A stretch of 52,653 bases of DNA. Source: CAYNTS01 sp964400495. Lineage in GTDB: Bacteria; Fidelibacterota; Marinisomatia; SCGC-AAA003-L08; D37C17. The DNA is taken from contig CAYNTS010000007.1 of assembly GCA_964400495.1 (NCBI GenBank), positions 1-52,653 of the forward strand. Reading direction: 5' to 3'. Below the pieces are notes generated by a model. That model saw only the letters and a program-made list of their open reading frames with translations. It was not told the origin of the DNA and did not search any database. A program made the position numbers and the translations under genes. Of the stretch, positions 1 to 9,502 are shown piece after piece; position 1 is the first letter of the stretch; the number at the start of each line of letters is the position of its first letter.

Positions 1-2
1 TC

Positions 3-95
3 TGTTTCTTTTTTACTCAAATCCTAAAAAGTACTAATTATTGTGAAGAACCATATTTGTTAGATTGTGAAACTGAATTTAATACTATAAATTAA
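3..95 (+). CDS. C-terminal tail of an upstream gene (partial)
   Basis: An open frame runs from the window edge to a TAA at 93-95 and would give the last 30 residues of a protein entering from the left. The residues include two cysteines (in YCEEP and LDCE) and no recognisable domain. The stop lies 30 bases before the next start, a spacing like the other operons in this window. Support is only that the frame stays open for 31 codons in AT-rich DNA, so this could be chance. Confidence 0.3.
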   Translation, partial: CFFFTQILKSTNYCEEPYLLDCETEFNTIN

Positions 96-125
96 GTGCT
101 CTGAAATTGAGTTAATAAAGGATTT

Positions 126-605
126 ATGTTAAGTATTGCACAAAAAACCACATTATTTATAAAATTATTAGGATTTACCAAAATTCCTATGATTTTCTTT
201 TGCCGACCAAAAGTTATTCAAATATCAGATGAATCTTTATCGGTAAAGATAAAACTAAAACGACGAACTCAAAATCATTTAAAAACAATGTATTTTGGTG
301 TGCTTGCAGTTGGGGCGGATTTAGCAGGTGGGGTATTGGCAATGCGTCATATTAATCAAATTGATAAAAAAGTAGTTCTTGTATTTAAAGACTTTAAAGC
401 TGAATTTCATAAACGAGCAGATGACGATGTAGTATTTTCATGTTCAGATGGTTTAGCAATAAAAGATTTGGTGCAAAAAGCGTCTAAAACAGGTGAAAGA
501 CATAATCTTCCACTAAAATTAACAGCAACGGTACCCAGTAAATATGGTGATGAACCTGTTGCATCATTTATTCTAACACTATCCATTAAGAAAAGAAGTA
601 GATGA
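126..605 (+). CDS. DUF4442 hotdog-fold protein (thioesterase-like)
   Basis: A 159-residue cytoplasmic protein that resembles the DUF4442 family, which has the hotdog fold of acyl-CoA thioesterases. The central segment after an RRTQNH motif (about residues 45-75: a long glycine- and alanine-rich helix with ADLAGG) matches the buried hotdog helix. The substrate cannot be told from sequence. Its TGA stop overlaps the ATG of the following lipoprotein (ATGA at 602-605), so it is translationally coupled to a periplasmic redox operon, but no functional link is evident. The call rests on motif resemblance. Confidence 0.6.
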   Translation: MLSIAQKTTLFIKLLGFTKIPMIFFCRPKVIQISDESLSVKIKLKRRTQNHLKTMYFGVLAVGADLAGGVLAMRHINQIDKKVVLVFKDFKAEFHKRADDDVVFSCSDGLAIKDLVQKASKTGERHNLPLKLTATVPSKYGDEPVASFILTLSIKKRSR

Positions 606-1762
606 TTAGAATTTTACTTTTTCTTTTTGTGTTTTTTATTGGATGTGGCAACAATGTTGTTGATGATAATTCAATAATTGATGATAATTATTTAGATTTA
701 ATTTTTGTTTGTGACCAAATGAATGATGAAGTTGTCATTATTAATCAAATTAGTGGTGTAATTATTGAAACAATTTATATAGATGATGATTTAGTTAACT
801 ATCCAGAAGAAGTTGATCACACCCCGCATTTTATCTCTATTGATGAAACCAATGAATTTTGGTTTGTTACATGTATTTCTAGTGGGTTGATTCTTCAATA
901 TTCTCTTGAAACTAATTCCCTTATAGATTTTATTGAAGTGGGTGATTCACCAGCATTAATGGTAGTTGATGAACCAAGTCAAAAATTATATGTCTCCCGA
1001 ATGATGCCAATGGGAAATATGGGAGCAAATTCTAACATTATTCAATCTATTTTATATAATTCTTTGGGGTTTGAAAGCAACACCATTGAATATGAACTAG
1101 AATCACCAGCCCCTCATGGAATAGCCATTACTGATGATGGTGCAAACATTTTCACTACAAGTAATACTGCAGACTGGCTGTATAAAATTAATACCCAAAC
1201 TAACACCATAGAAGATATAGCACTTGAAATAAATACACAACCTGATTTTGCAATAATGAGATTAAAACCTATTCAATGTGTATATCTACCAAATAATCGA
1301 TTGGTCGTTTCTTGTTCTGCAGGTTCATCTTATAATTCGCACACTGGAATTACTGAAAAATTTCTTGGACAAATCCAGCTTTGGGATACAGATTCTATGA
1401 CACTTTTAGATACTCTTCAATTTGATTGGAAATCGAGCCCATGGCATATTCAAAGAAATTCTGATGGAAGTCAAGTATATGTGGCATTATCTGGTGATAA
1501 TTTATATGAAGGTAGTGCCGGAGTTGCTTCAATTTTTGTAGAAGGTGATAGTCTTGTATTAACTTGGCAAACCCATAATAATAATTTTCAAGGCTTACAT
1601 GGTGTGGATGTATCTCAGGATGATGAGACTATTTTTGTTTCAGGTAGAAATGATGGATATTTACATGTTTTGGATGCAAATTCAGGCAATTTATTAAACT
1701 CAATTCCAATTTCACCAACTATGCCAAAATTGGGCGGGGTTGCCACAGTGAAAACTCAATGA
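602..1762 (+). CDS. Beta-propeller lipoprotein (YVTN/SMP-30-like)
   Basis: A 386-residue protein with a lipoprotein signal peptide whose lipobox ends at the Cys of FFIGC (residue 15), so it is probably anchored in a membrane facing the periplasm or the surface. The rest consists of repeats of about 45 residues with the pattern hydrophobic strand, then D-x-x-S/T, then 'V-x-N-x-x-T-N', typical of YVTN/cytochrome D1-like beta-propellers (for example SPALMVVDEPSQKLYVSR, GIAITDDGANIFTTS, GVDVSQDDETIFVSG). It overlaps the genes on both sides by 4 bases. The next gene encodes a multiheme cytochrome, so the propeller may be its binding partner or a docking scaffold. It has no CXXCH of its own. Confidence 0.7.
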   Translation: MIRILLFLFVFFIGCGNNVVDDNSIIDDNYLDLIFVCDQMNDEVVIINQISGVIIETIYIDDDLVNYPEEVDHTPHFISIDETNEFWFVTCISSGLILQYSLETNSLIDFIEVGDSPALMVVDEPSQKLYVSRMMPMGNMGANSNIIQSILYNSLGFESNTIEYELESPAPHGIAITDDGANIFTTSNTADWLYKINTQTNTIEDIALEINTQPDFAIMRLKPIQCVYLPNNRLVVSCSAGSSYNSHTGITEKFLGQIQLWDTDSMTLLDTLQFDWKSSPWHIQRNSDGSQVYVALSGDNLYEGSAGVASIFVEGDSLVLTWQTHNNNFQGLHGVDVSQDDETIFVSGRNDGYLHVLDANSGNLLNSIPISPTMPKLGGVATVKTQ

Positions 1763-3114
1763 AATTTATAATATTAATTTTATTTCTCTTTATTATTAGC
1801 TGTAGCAATTCTGATTACACAAATCTATCTGAATATGGTGAAAAATTATATACCTTAGATGACAACGGAAACGTTATTGATACTGAAATTGCAATTAGTG
1901 ATTTTACACCTGCAACCGAATGTGAAGAATGTCATGAAGAACATTACGATGAATGGCAACATTCAATGCATGCGTATGCAATGAAAGATCCTGTATTTTT
2001 TTCTGGGTGGAATGGGGAACAGTCACATAGACCCGATACAGGTGAACGATTTTGTATTCAATGTCATTCACCAGTTGCATTTACAACTGGAACAGATTTA
2101 AGTGATTATGAAACACCTGAAACGGTGGAAAACTCTGATTTACCCGAAAGTATTAAGGAGGGAATTGCGTGTGATTATTGCCATAGTTTAACTGGGCTAT
2201 CATCTACCGTTCATGCACTCGATAATATTGCAGCCAATGCTGAACATCATCTGTTTCCGGGCGAAAATATAAAATTTGGTCCTATTCAAAACCCAGAACC
2301 AACCTCGTTTCATGAGTCTGTATATTTACCCATTTATAAAGAATCTGAAATTTGCTTACCTTGTCACGATATAACAGTGCGTGGAGTAGAAGCAGAAATA
2401 ACCTTTACAGAATGGAGTAGAATAAACTCATTTTCAATGAGTGGTGAATTTTCATGTCAGGATTGTCACATGTTAGAAAAGGCAGATGGGTCACATGACC
2501 ATAGTTTTGCTGGTGTAGATGTGGATTTAAGTTTATCTCCAGATGATAATCCTCAAATTGATAAAATTATCGAACTCTTATCAAGTGCATTGAAAATTGA
2601 TTTTTGGACACCCTTAAATCAACTTTCTAACTCAGTTTCTGTTGGTGAATCATTAAGCATACCAATATCAGTAGAGAGTTTAACAGCACATAGTATTCCA
2701 TCTGGTGTTCCTTTTGCACGAGAAATGTGGTTGGAAATTGTGGTTGAAGATGAAAATGGTTTAATAATATTTTCAAATGGTGAAATTGAATCAAACTCAA
2801 CAGAGTTAGATTATTCAGACTCAGAATTATTACTTTTCACAGCACACATGTTTGACGAAATTGGAGATACAACTTTAGCAGTAACTGATGTCCATGATAT
2901 GACGAATACTTCACTTTCCGGTATGTCCACAAGGTACCACACCTATACCTTTGATATCCCTTCCGAAGTAGGAGAAAACCTAATCATCACTGCAAAGATG
3001 AAATTTAGACCATTTAAACCAGCCATTTTACAGGGTGGACATGCTAATTTATTGCTAAATCTCCCCGTATTTGGAATGGATAGTATTACTACAGTAGTTT
3101 CCGTTCAGCGTTGA
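1759..3114 (+). CDS. Pentaheme c-type cytochrome lipoprotein (cytochrome c554-like)
   Basis: A 451-residue lipoprotein (lipobox IISC, Cys15) with five CXXCH heme-c motifs at residues 55-59, 99-103, 138-142, 199-203 and 233-237. The first is followed by a Y-x-x-W-x-x-S-x-H-x-x-A pattern typical of the cytochrome c554/hydroxylamine-oxidoreductase-like superfamily. All hemes lie in the N-terminal half; residues about 260-451 form a heme-free beta-rich domain. It should act in the periplasm as an electron carrier or as a reductase of small nitrogen or sulfur oxyanions, but the electron acceptor cannot be deduced. It is coupled by ATGA overlap to the propeller lipoprotein upstream, and its TGA overlaps a TTG start downstream. 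Confidence 0.8.
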   Translation: MKFIILILFLFIISCSNSDYTNLSEYGEKLYTLDDNGNVIDTEIAISDFTPATECEECHEEHYDEWQHSMHAYAMKDPVFFSGWNGEQSHRPDTGERFCIQCHSPVAFTTGTDLSDYETPETVENSDLPESIKEGIACDYCHSLTGLSSTVHALDNIAANAEHHLFPGENIKFGPIQNPEPTSFHESVYLPIYKESEICLPCHDITVRGVEAEITFTEWSRINSFSMSGEFSCQDCHMLEKADGSHDHSFAGVDVDLSLSPDDNPQIDKIIELLSSALKIDFWTPLNQLSNSVSVGESLSIPISVESLTAHSIPSGVPFAREMWLEIVVEDENGLIIFSNGEIESNSTELDYSDSELLLFTAHMFDEIGDTTLAVTDVHDMTNTSLSGMSTRYHTYTFDIPSEVGENLIITAKMKFRPFKPAILQGGHANLLLNLPVFGMDSITTVVSVQR

Positions 3115-5063
3115 GTAAAATAATTCTAGGTGTTATTTTCATATTAATGTCACTTCTTTACGGAGTACAATTTGAATATGCAATCCAACATCCAGAAATA
3201 ATAATTAATGAAATCACATTGCAATCTCCCTTTTTTGGAGGGTTTAATACACCCAAAATTCAATGGGTTGATTGGGATGATGACCAAGATATTGATGTAT
3301 TTATCTTAGATGAAGATGGTATTATTCGATTCTATCAAAATAATGGGGATAGTTATACATCAAACTTTGAATTGATAAACTTATCATTTCAACAAATTAG
3401 TAACATCCGTTGGTTTCATTTTGCAGATTTCAATAATGATGAATTGATAGATTTGATGACCCAAAATCCAGTAGAAACCGATCAAATATTGTTTTATTCG
3501 GATATAAAAACTGAGGTAATTAACCCAATAGAAGTTTTAAACAATGAAGGAAATCCTGTTCTTAGTGATGGAGTTATGACCCCCACATTTGCCGATATTG
3601 ATAATGATGGAGATTATGATTTTTTCACGGGGAATATCTACGGAACCGTTACCTTTTATGAAAATATTGCTTTAAATAATTCAATTCCAGTGTTTCAGTA
3701 TATTTCTAATACATGGCAAGATATCTACATTGTAGGACCATCTGCCACTCAACGACACGGTGCAAGTGCTATCCATTTTATAGATTTAGACAATGATGGT
3801 GATTTGGATTTGTCTTGGGGAGATTACTATCAACAAAGTTTATACATTATTTGGAATATTGGAAACGCAACTGAACCAAATTTTGATATTGAAAATATTA
3901 TAAGTCAATACCCTATTAATGATCCAATTGTAACAGCTGGTCAAAATATGCCTAGTTTTGCAGATATTGATGGAGATAATGATATGGATTTATTTATTAC
4001 CGTTCTTTCCGGAGCGTACGGGTTTCAATTAACTAATAATTTCTATTTTTATGAAAACGAAGGGGAGTTAGGTGCTCCAAATTTTGAATATCAAACCCAA
4101 AATTATTTTCAAACGCTTGATTTTTTCTCAGATATTGCACCTTCATTTGTTGATATAGATGCTGATGGTGATCAAGATTTATTCATTGGGACTGATTTTG
4201 ATATGTCAGTTATTCCATGGACAGGTCGAATAAAATTCTTTAGAAATCTCGGAAGTAATATAGCTCCTATTTACAATTTAGAAGATGCTGAATTTTTAGG
4301 AGCAAATATTGGAAATAATTTAGTACCTGAATTTGGAGATATTGACGGTGATAATGATTTTGATTTGCTAGTTGGAGATGCTAACGGTATTGTTTGGTTT
4401 TACATAAATAATGGTGATTCTGTTACCTTTGATTTTTCATCTGTGGGGCAACTTGGTTCTATAGATTTAAGTGGATTTGCGGTCCCTAGACTTTTCGATA
4501 TTGATTATGACAGTGATTTAGATTTATTTATTGGAGAATCTACTGGAAATATTCAGTATTTCGAAAATACTGGTAATTCTACAATTTTTGATTTTGAGTT
4601 AGTTTCTGAAAATTTTAGTGTTATTGGAGTTGAATATAGGTCTGCTCCTGAATTTGCTGATATTGATGCAGATGGTGACCAAGATATATTAATTGGTAGT
4701 GGCAATACAAATATGAAAATATATGTGAATGATAATCAACAATTTATTCTTGATGAGACTATTGAAATACCCCTTTTAGGAAATAATTTAATTCCTAAAA
4801 CAGTACTATTTGGAGAAAGTGATTTACATCTTTTTACTGGAATTTCCACTGGTGGATTATTTCATCTCAATATCATTCCATGTTTTAAAGGGGACACAAC
4901 TGAAGATGAGTTAATCAACATAAATGATGTCCTACAAATTGTGAACATTATCATAGCAAATGCACAAATAACTGATTCTTTAGAATGCACAGCAGATATA
5001 AACTCGGATAATATTATAAACATCCTCGATATTGTTGAAATAGTCAATATAATAATTAGATAG
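3111..5063 (+). CDS. Secreted FG-GAP/VCBS-repeat protein with C-terminal type I dockerin
   Basis: A 650-residue exported protein. The start is TTG at 3111, overlapping the previous stop as TTGA; it is followed at once by a signal peptide (about residues 1-19). About eight repeats contain the calcium-binding core D-x-D-x-D-x-D (for example FADIDNDGDYDFF, FVDIDADGDQDLF, FGDIDGDNDFDLL), the signature of FG-GAP/VCBS propellers. Residues about 592-650 form a dockerin with two F-hand loops (the second is ADINSDNIINILDIV), each preceded by a Cys. Repeats of this type act as extracellular adhesion or ligand-binding propellers. It is the last gene of the operon with the propeller lipoprotein and the pentaheme cytochrome. 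Confidence 0.8.
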   Translation: MSKIILGVIFILMSLLYGVQFEYAIQHPEIIINEITLQSPFFGGFNTPKIQWVDWDDDQDIDVFILDEDGIIRFYQNNGDSYTSNFELINLSFQQISNIRWFHFADFNNDELIDLMTQNPVETDQILFYSDIKTEVINPIEVLNNEGNPVLSDGVMTPTFADIDNDGDYDFFTGNIYGTVTFYENIALNNSIPVFQYISNTWQDIYIVGPSATQRHGASAIHFIDLDNDGDLDLSWGDYYQQSLYIIWNIGNATEPNFDIENIISQYPINDPIVTAGQNMPSFADIDGDNDMDLFITVLSGAYGFQLTNNFYFYENEGELGAPNFEYQTQNYFQTLDFFSDIAPSFVDIDADGDQDLFIGTDFDMSVIPWTGRIKFFRNLGSNIAPIYNLEDAEFLGANIGNNLVPEFGDIDGDNDFDLLVGDANGIVWFYINNGDSVTFDFSSVGQLGSIDLSGFAVPRLFDIDYDSDLDLFIGESTGNIQYFENTGNSTIFDFELVSENFSVIGVEYRSAPEFADIDADGDQDILIGSGNTNMKIYVNDNQQFILDETIEIPLLGNNLIPKTVLFGESDLHLFTGISTGGLFHLNIIPCFKGDTTEDELININDVLQIVNIIIANAQITDSLECTADINSDNIINILDIVEIVNIIIR

Positions 5064-5331
5064 AGGCAAGGTTACCTCGAGGGGATAAATTGCAAAATTG
5101 ATTCACATATTGTGAAAACCCAAAAGTGTTAGTTACCACTGGGCACAGAGACACGGAGAAAACAATTGAAAGTTAAAAAAGCAGCCCAAGCCCCCAGCAC
5201 CCAGCATCAATTAAAATTGTTAATGTAACAATATGTAAAATGTGACCCATGTACGTTGTTGAAATATAAATCTATGTGTAAATTTCACCGTTGCCCAAAT
5301 GGGCTTTATTATTATTTAATAGGAGTAAACA
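5064..5331. other. Non-coding gap with a GC-richer islet and small inverted repeats
   Basis: 268 bases without a convincing gene. An islet at about 5131-5208 stands out from the AT-rich surroundings: it has CACAGAGACACGGAGAAAA-type text at about 5140-5163 and a CCCAGCA tandem doublet at about 5194-5207. It resembles dispersed intergenic repeats that I recall from other bacterial genomes. Downstream lie ATTGTTA/TAACAAT (5216-5232) and GCCC-AAAT-GGGC (5293-5304) inverted repeats. The latter is followed by a T-rich run and could be a weak terminator. The Shine-Dalgarno AGGAG at 5321-5325 serves the peptidase gene. Confidence 0.45.
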
Positions 5332-8300
5332 GTGGCAAATTTTTGTAAAACAATTGGATTTATTTTTTTAAGTGCAGTTTATTCAAATTCATGGATAGGA
5401 ATTAATTCTCAAGAGACATCACCTGCAAAAATACAATTAATTTCATCAAATATCGAGAAATCAATACTTACTTTTGAAGTTGATGGATTCAATTTGGTTC
5501 CAGTTCACACTGATGATGGTGAAAAATTTATTGTTAAGGTTGATGAAGGGACATCTATGTTGAAATTAGGTGCTCCTGACCTTGCAAAATTGACTTCATC
5601 AGTGATTATTCCAGATAATGCAAAAATGAAAGTAAACATAGTTTCTTCTGAATATCAAGACTATGAGAATGTTGAAATAGCACCATCCAAAGGAAATTTA
5701 ACTAGGAAAATAAATCCAGATGATATCCCATTTTCCTATGGTGAAGCATATAATAATGATGCATTTTATCCTGGGAAACTTGCAGAATTAAGAAACCCCT
5801 ATATTTTACGTGAATTACGTGGGCAAACTATCGTTGTATATCCATTTCAATATAACCCTATAAGTAAAGTATTACGGGTTTATACTACAATTACTTTAGA
5901 AATAGAATCTGATGGTGTAAATCATGTAAACCAATTGCAAAGATCACGAAATTCCATTAAAGTAGATGCAGAATTTACATCTCTATATTCTCAACAATTT
6001 GAAAACTTTGATGAAATTCGGTACGAACAAGTTAATGAAGAAGGTTCAATGTTGGTGATTTGTTATGATGGATTTATGGATGCTATGCAACCGTTGGTAG
6101 ATTGGAAAAATATGAAGGGTATTCCAACAGAATTGGTAAGTTTATCTAGTATTGGTGGAACTGAATTTGATATCAAAAATTTAGCTCAAGACCGCTATTA
6201 TAATAACAATCTAGCATATTTATTATTAGTGGGAGACATTAATCAAATGCCATCGATGACTGTTGGAAGCTCAAAGTCTGATAATGCATTTGCTTATATG
6301 GAAGGCAATGATTCGTATCCAGAATTTTTTGTTGGTAGATTTTCTGCTGAAAGTATTTCTCATGTTAATACCCAAGTTGAACGCACTATTATCTATGAAC
6401 GATATCCAGATGCATCTACTGATTGGTATCATCGAGGATTAGGGATAGCTTCTAACCAAGGACCTGGTGATGATAATGAATATGATGATGAACATGTTGA
6501 AAATATCAGAGAATTATTACTTGACTATACCTATACAGATGTTGATGCTCAGTATGACTATTCTGGTTCACTTTCTGGCGGAATAAATACAATAAATGAG
6601 GGTGTAAGTGTAATCAATTATACTGGTCATGGCTCACTAACTTCCTGGGGAAATGGAGCACCACTTTCAAACAACGATGTTAACAACTTAACCAATGTTA
6701 ATAAACTTCCATTTGTGTGGTCAGTTGCTTGCGATAATGGAGAGTTTCATTTAGGCACAAGTTTTGCAGAAGCATGGCTAAGAGCAACAGATAATGGAGA
6801 ACCTACTGGGGCAATTGCAACACTTATGTCAACCATTAGTCAATCATGGGCACCTCCTATGGATGGGCAAGATGAGTTTAACGATATTCTAACTGAATCA
6901 ATTGAAAATAATATAAAACGAACATTTGGTGGAATATCTATGAATGGATGTATGCACATGAATGATAATTATGGTAGTTCGGGCGAAACTGAAACTGATT
7001 ATTGGACTGTGTTTGGAGACCCCTCTGTTGTTGTTAGAACGGATACACCGACTGAAATGTCAATAAATTATAATGAATCAATTTTAATTGGTGCCACTGA
7101 GTTTGTAGTTGATGTTGGATTTGATGGTGCTTTGGTAGCAATATCTAATGATGGTACATTAATCACATCTGCATATTCTGATGGCGGAATTGCTGTTCTT
7201 GATTTAGGCGATCAAGCTACTTCTCCAGATACTTGGGATGTGGTAGTCACTGCATATAATAAAATTCCTCATGAAGCAGAAATTGCAGTAATTGCACCAA
7301 GTGGTCCTTACGTAGTGTTTGATGGTTTTGTTATTTCTGATGATACAAATTTTAATGGACAAGCAGACTTCAATGAAGATGTTCATTTGTCAATTTCAGC
7401 AGTTAATGTTGGTGTTGAAAATGCACAAGATGTGTGTGCTTATTTAGAATCAGATGATGAATATATAACAATACTTGAAGGTGGAGGATATTCTTGTTTT
7501 GGAAACATAATTGCAGGTGGTGAAAATGTATATAGCCAAGGTGATTTTGTATTTCTTTTAGCTGGTGATGTCCCTAATGGTCATTTAATTCCAATTGATA
7601 TTACATTTTCATCTGGAAGTAATTCATGGTCATCCACTTTTTCTGTGGAGGCACATGCACCTGTATTTGAAATTGCAAATCCTTTAGTCTTAGATGCTAA
7701 TAATGATGGAGTTTGGGATCTAGGTGAAATTGCAGAAATTCAAATTCAGGTAAGTAATACGGGGTCATCTGATTTTATGTATTACCCTCAAGTAAATATT
7801 TCTACTTCTAGTCAACATGTAACTTTTAGTTATGATGAAGAAATTTATTATGGGATTTTTGCAGGTCAAACATATGATGTAACATTTACAGCAACAGCTG
7901 ATGCTTCCACACCAACTGGTTCAGAAGTTGAATTTGAAATAAATTGGGGAGTTGGTGATATAAGTAGCGATTGGTGTGAGAATGATTGTCCCGAAAATGC
8001 TGAATTTTCGTTTAATGCAGTTATAGGTCATGCAACAATTTTAGTGTGGGATGCATCATCCACACATACATCAGGAGATAGACTTATTGAATATTTTGAT
8101 TCTCATGGTGTAGGTGGATATGATTATGTTACATCCAACCAGGCTCCAACAGTTGAATTTTATAATACTGCATTTATTTTCTTAGGAATTTATTCAGATA
8201 ATCATGTGTTAAGTTCATTTGAAGCTGAAGAATTTGTACAATTACTTAACAATGGTGGTAATCTATATCTTGAAGGTGGAGACACGTGGGCATTTGACAC

Positions 8301-9450
8301 TGGTACAGAATTGCATAATATGTTTGGTCTAACTGGCATTTTAGATGGTTCGTCAGATTTAGGAGTAATTCATGGTGTATCTGGTACATTTACAGATGGT
8401 ATGACATTTAATTACAATGGTGGAAATAATTGGATAGATAACCTTCAAGCAACAGATGGTTATGCAATTTTAGAAAATGAATCTCCCAATTATGTTACAG
8501 CAGTTGCTTATGACAATGTAAGTGCAGGATATAGAACAATTGGAGCATCGCATGAATTGGGTGGTCTCTCTGGTGATGATTCTGATGCATATATTGCTGG
8601 AATAATGGACTTTTTTGATACAGGTGGCACAATTGAACCTCTAGAATGTATTGGTGGTGATGTTAACTACGATGAAAATAACGATATTACAGATGTTGTT
8701 AGAATGGTAAATATTATAGTTGGTATTGGAGACCCTGCATCCGAAGATGAATTATGTGCAGCTGATATAAATTCTGATGAGCAAATAAATATCTTAGATA
8801 TTCTTTTGAATATTAATATAATTTTAGGAAATACACGATCATCACAACGAGGTGAAGTTGTTGCTGAATCTGTAATACTTAAAGAATCAGATACTGAATT
8901 ATTTATGGATTCACCCGGTAAAATTATGGGTATTGAATTACTGATTGAGGGAACACATATTTCATTTAATGATGAAATGAATATGGAGATTGTATCTAAT
9001 GAAAAAGAAGGAAAAACCCATGCACTTATCTTTAGTTTTAATAGAAATAGTATAGGTATTGGAGAAATTAAATTACTTGATGCACCAAATGGGTATGAGG
9101 TAATCTCATTTACTTTTGTTAATAATGTAGGTGCTTCAATTCCTTCCTTTTCTGAAGAGTTTGTCAAACCAGAAGAATTTACACTTTTCCAAAATTATCC
9201 AAATCCATTTAATCCATCAACTAATATCAGATTTGAATTGAATAAATCGCAATCTGTTTCTTTGATAGTTTATGATATTACTGGAAGAGAAATTGCAGTT
9301 TTAACAAATGATATACTAGATGCTGGTTCACATAGTTTTATGTGGGAAGGACAAGATACTTTTGGAAACTTAATGCCAACTGGAATGTATTTGTATCGAT
9401 TGGAAAATGAAAGTATTACTGAAACTAGAAAAATGGTATTAATGAAGTAA
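5332..9450 (+). CDS. Secreted C25-family (gingipain-like) cysteine peptidase with dockerin and T9SS sorting domain
   Basis: A 1372-residue protein starting at GTG, with AGGAG six bases upstream. In order: signal peptide (about 1-25); a C25 propeptide-like region (about 26-230); the peptidase C25 domain with a His in YTGHG (His433) and a Cys in SVACDNG (Cys467) as the likely catalytic pair; Ig-like beta domains; a flavodoxin/GATase-like segment (about 900-1100); a type I dockerin (about 1105-1165); a cohesin-like beta module (about 1180-1280); and a type-A T9SS C-terminal domain beginning FQNYPNPFNPSTN at about residue 1285. This architecture predicts export by Sec, outer-membrane crossing by the type IX system and cell-surface attachment or release as a protease. 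A hairpin terminator follows the stop. Confidence 0.88.
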   Translation: MANFCKTIGFIFLSAVYSNSWIGINSQETSPAKIQLISSNIEKSILTFEVDGFNLVPVHTDDGEKFIVKVDEGTSMLKLGAPDLAKLTSSVIIPDNAKMKVNIVSSEYQDYENVEIAPSKGNLTRKINPDDIPFSYGEAYNNDAFYPGKLAELRNPYILRELRGQTIVVYPFQYNPISKVLRVYTTITLEIESDGVNHVNQLQRSRNSIKVDAEFTSLYSQQFENFDEIRYEQVNEEGSMLVICYDGFMDAMQPLVDWKNMKGIPTELVSLSSIGGTEFDIKNLAQDRYYNNNLAYLLLVGDINQMPSMTVGSSKSDNAFAYMEGNDSYPEFFVGRFSAESISHVNTQVERTIIYERYPDASTDWYHRGLGIASNQGPGDDNEYDDEHVENIRELLLDYTYTDVDAQYDYSGSLSGGINTINEGVSVINYTGHGSLTSWGNGAPLSNNDVNNLTNVNKLPFVWSVACDNGEFHLGTSFAEAWLRATDNGEPTGAIATLMSTISQSWAPPMDGQDEFNDILTESIENNIKRTFGGISMNGCMHMNDNYGSSGETETDYWTVFGDPSVVVRTDTPTEMSINYNESILIGATEFVVDVGFDGALVAISNDGTLITSAYSDGGIAVLDLGDQATSPDTWDVVVTAYNKIPHEAEIAVIAPSGPYVVFDGFVISDDTNFNGQADFNEDVHLSISAVNVGVENAQDVCAYLESDDEYITILEGGGYSCFGNIIAGGENVYSQGDFVFLLAGDVPNGHLIPIDITFSSGSNSWSSTFSVEAHAPVFEIANPLVLDANNDGVWDLGEIAEIQIQVSNTGSSDFMYYPQVNISTSSQHVTFSYDEEIYYGIFAGQTYDVTFTATADASTPTGSEVEFEINWGVGDISSDWCENDCPENAEFSFNAVIGHATILVWDASSTHTSGDRLIEYFDSHGVGGYDYVTSNQAPTVEFYNTAFIFLGIYSDNHVLSSFEAEEFVQLLNNGGNLYLEGGDTWAFDTGTELHNMFGLTGILDGSSDLGVIHGVSGTFTDGMTFNYNGGNNWIDNLQATDGYAILENESPNYVTAVAYDNVSAGYRTIGASHELGGLSGDDSDAYIAGIMDFFDTGGTIEPLECIGGDVNYDENNDITDVVRMVNIIVGIGDPASEDELCAADINSDEQINILDILLNINIILGNTRSSQRGEVVAESVILKESDTELFMDSPGKIMGIELLIEGTHISFNDEMNMEIVSNEKEGKTHALIFSFNRNSIGIGEIKLLDAPNGYEVISFTFVNNVGASIPSFSEEFVKPEEFTLFQNYPNPFNPSTNIRFELNKSQSVSLIVYDITGREIAVLTNDILDAGSHSFMWEGQDTFGNLMPTGMYLYRLENESITETRKMVLMK

Positions 9451-9473
9451 CTTTAACTGCCAAAAGGTAAAGA

Positions 9474-9502
9474 GGGGATGTCGAAAGATGTCCCCTTTTT
9501 TT
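9474..9502 (+). terminator. Rho-independent terminator of the C25 peptidase gene
   Basis: A 9-bp stem (GGGGATGTC pairing with GATGTCCCC, with two G-T wobbles) closes a GAAA tetraloop and is followed by seven T residues (9496-9502). It sits 24 bases after the peptidase stop and against the end of the convergent hemW gene, so it separates the two converging transcripts. Confidence 0.9.

Noticed and set aside
3111..5063. Asp-rich tandem repeats as a DNA-level repeat or CRISPR
   Set aside because: Similarity is at protein level (FG-GAP/VCBS calcium loops). The DNA repeats are diverged, lack constant spacers and are within a coding frame. No CRISPR array is seen anywhere in the window.
8667..9167. 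166-codon minus-strand ORF inside the C25 peptidase gene
   Set aside because: It is antisense to the dockerin and cohesin-like region, a low-complexity shadow with no recognisable domain.
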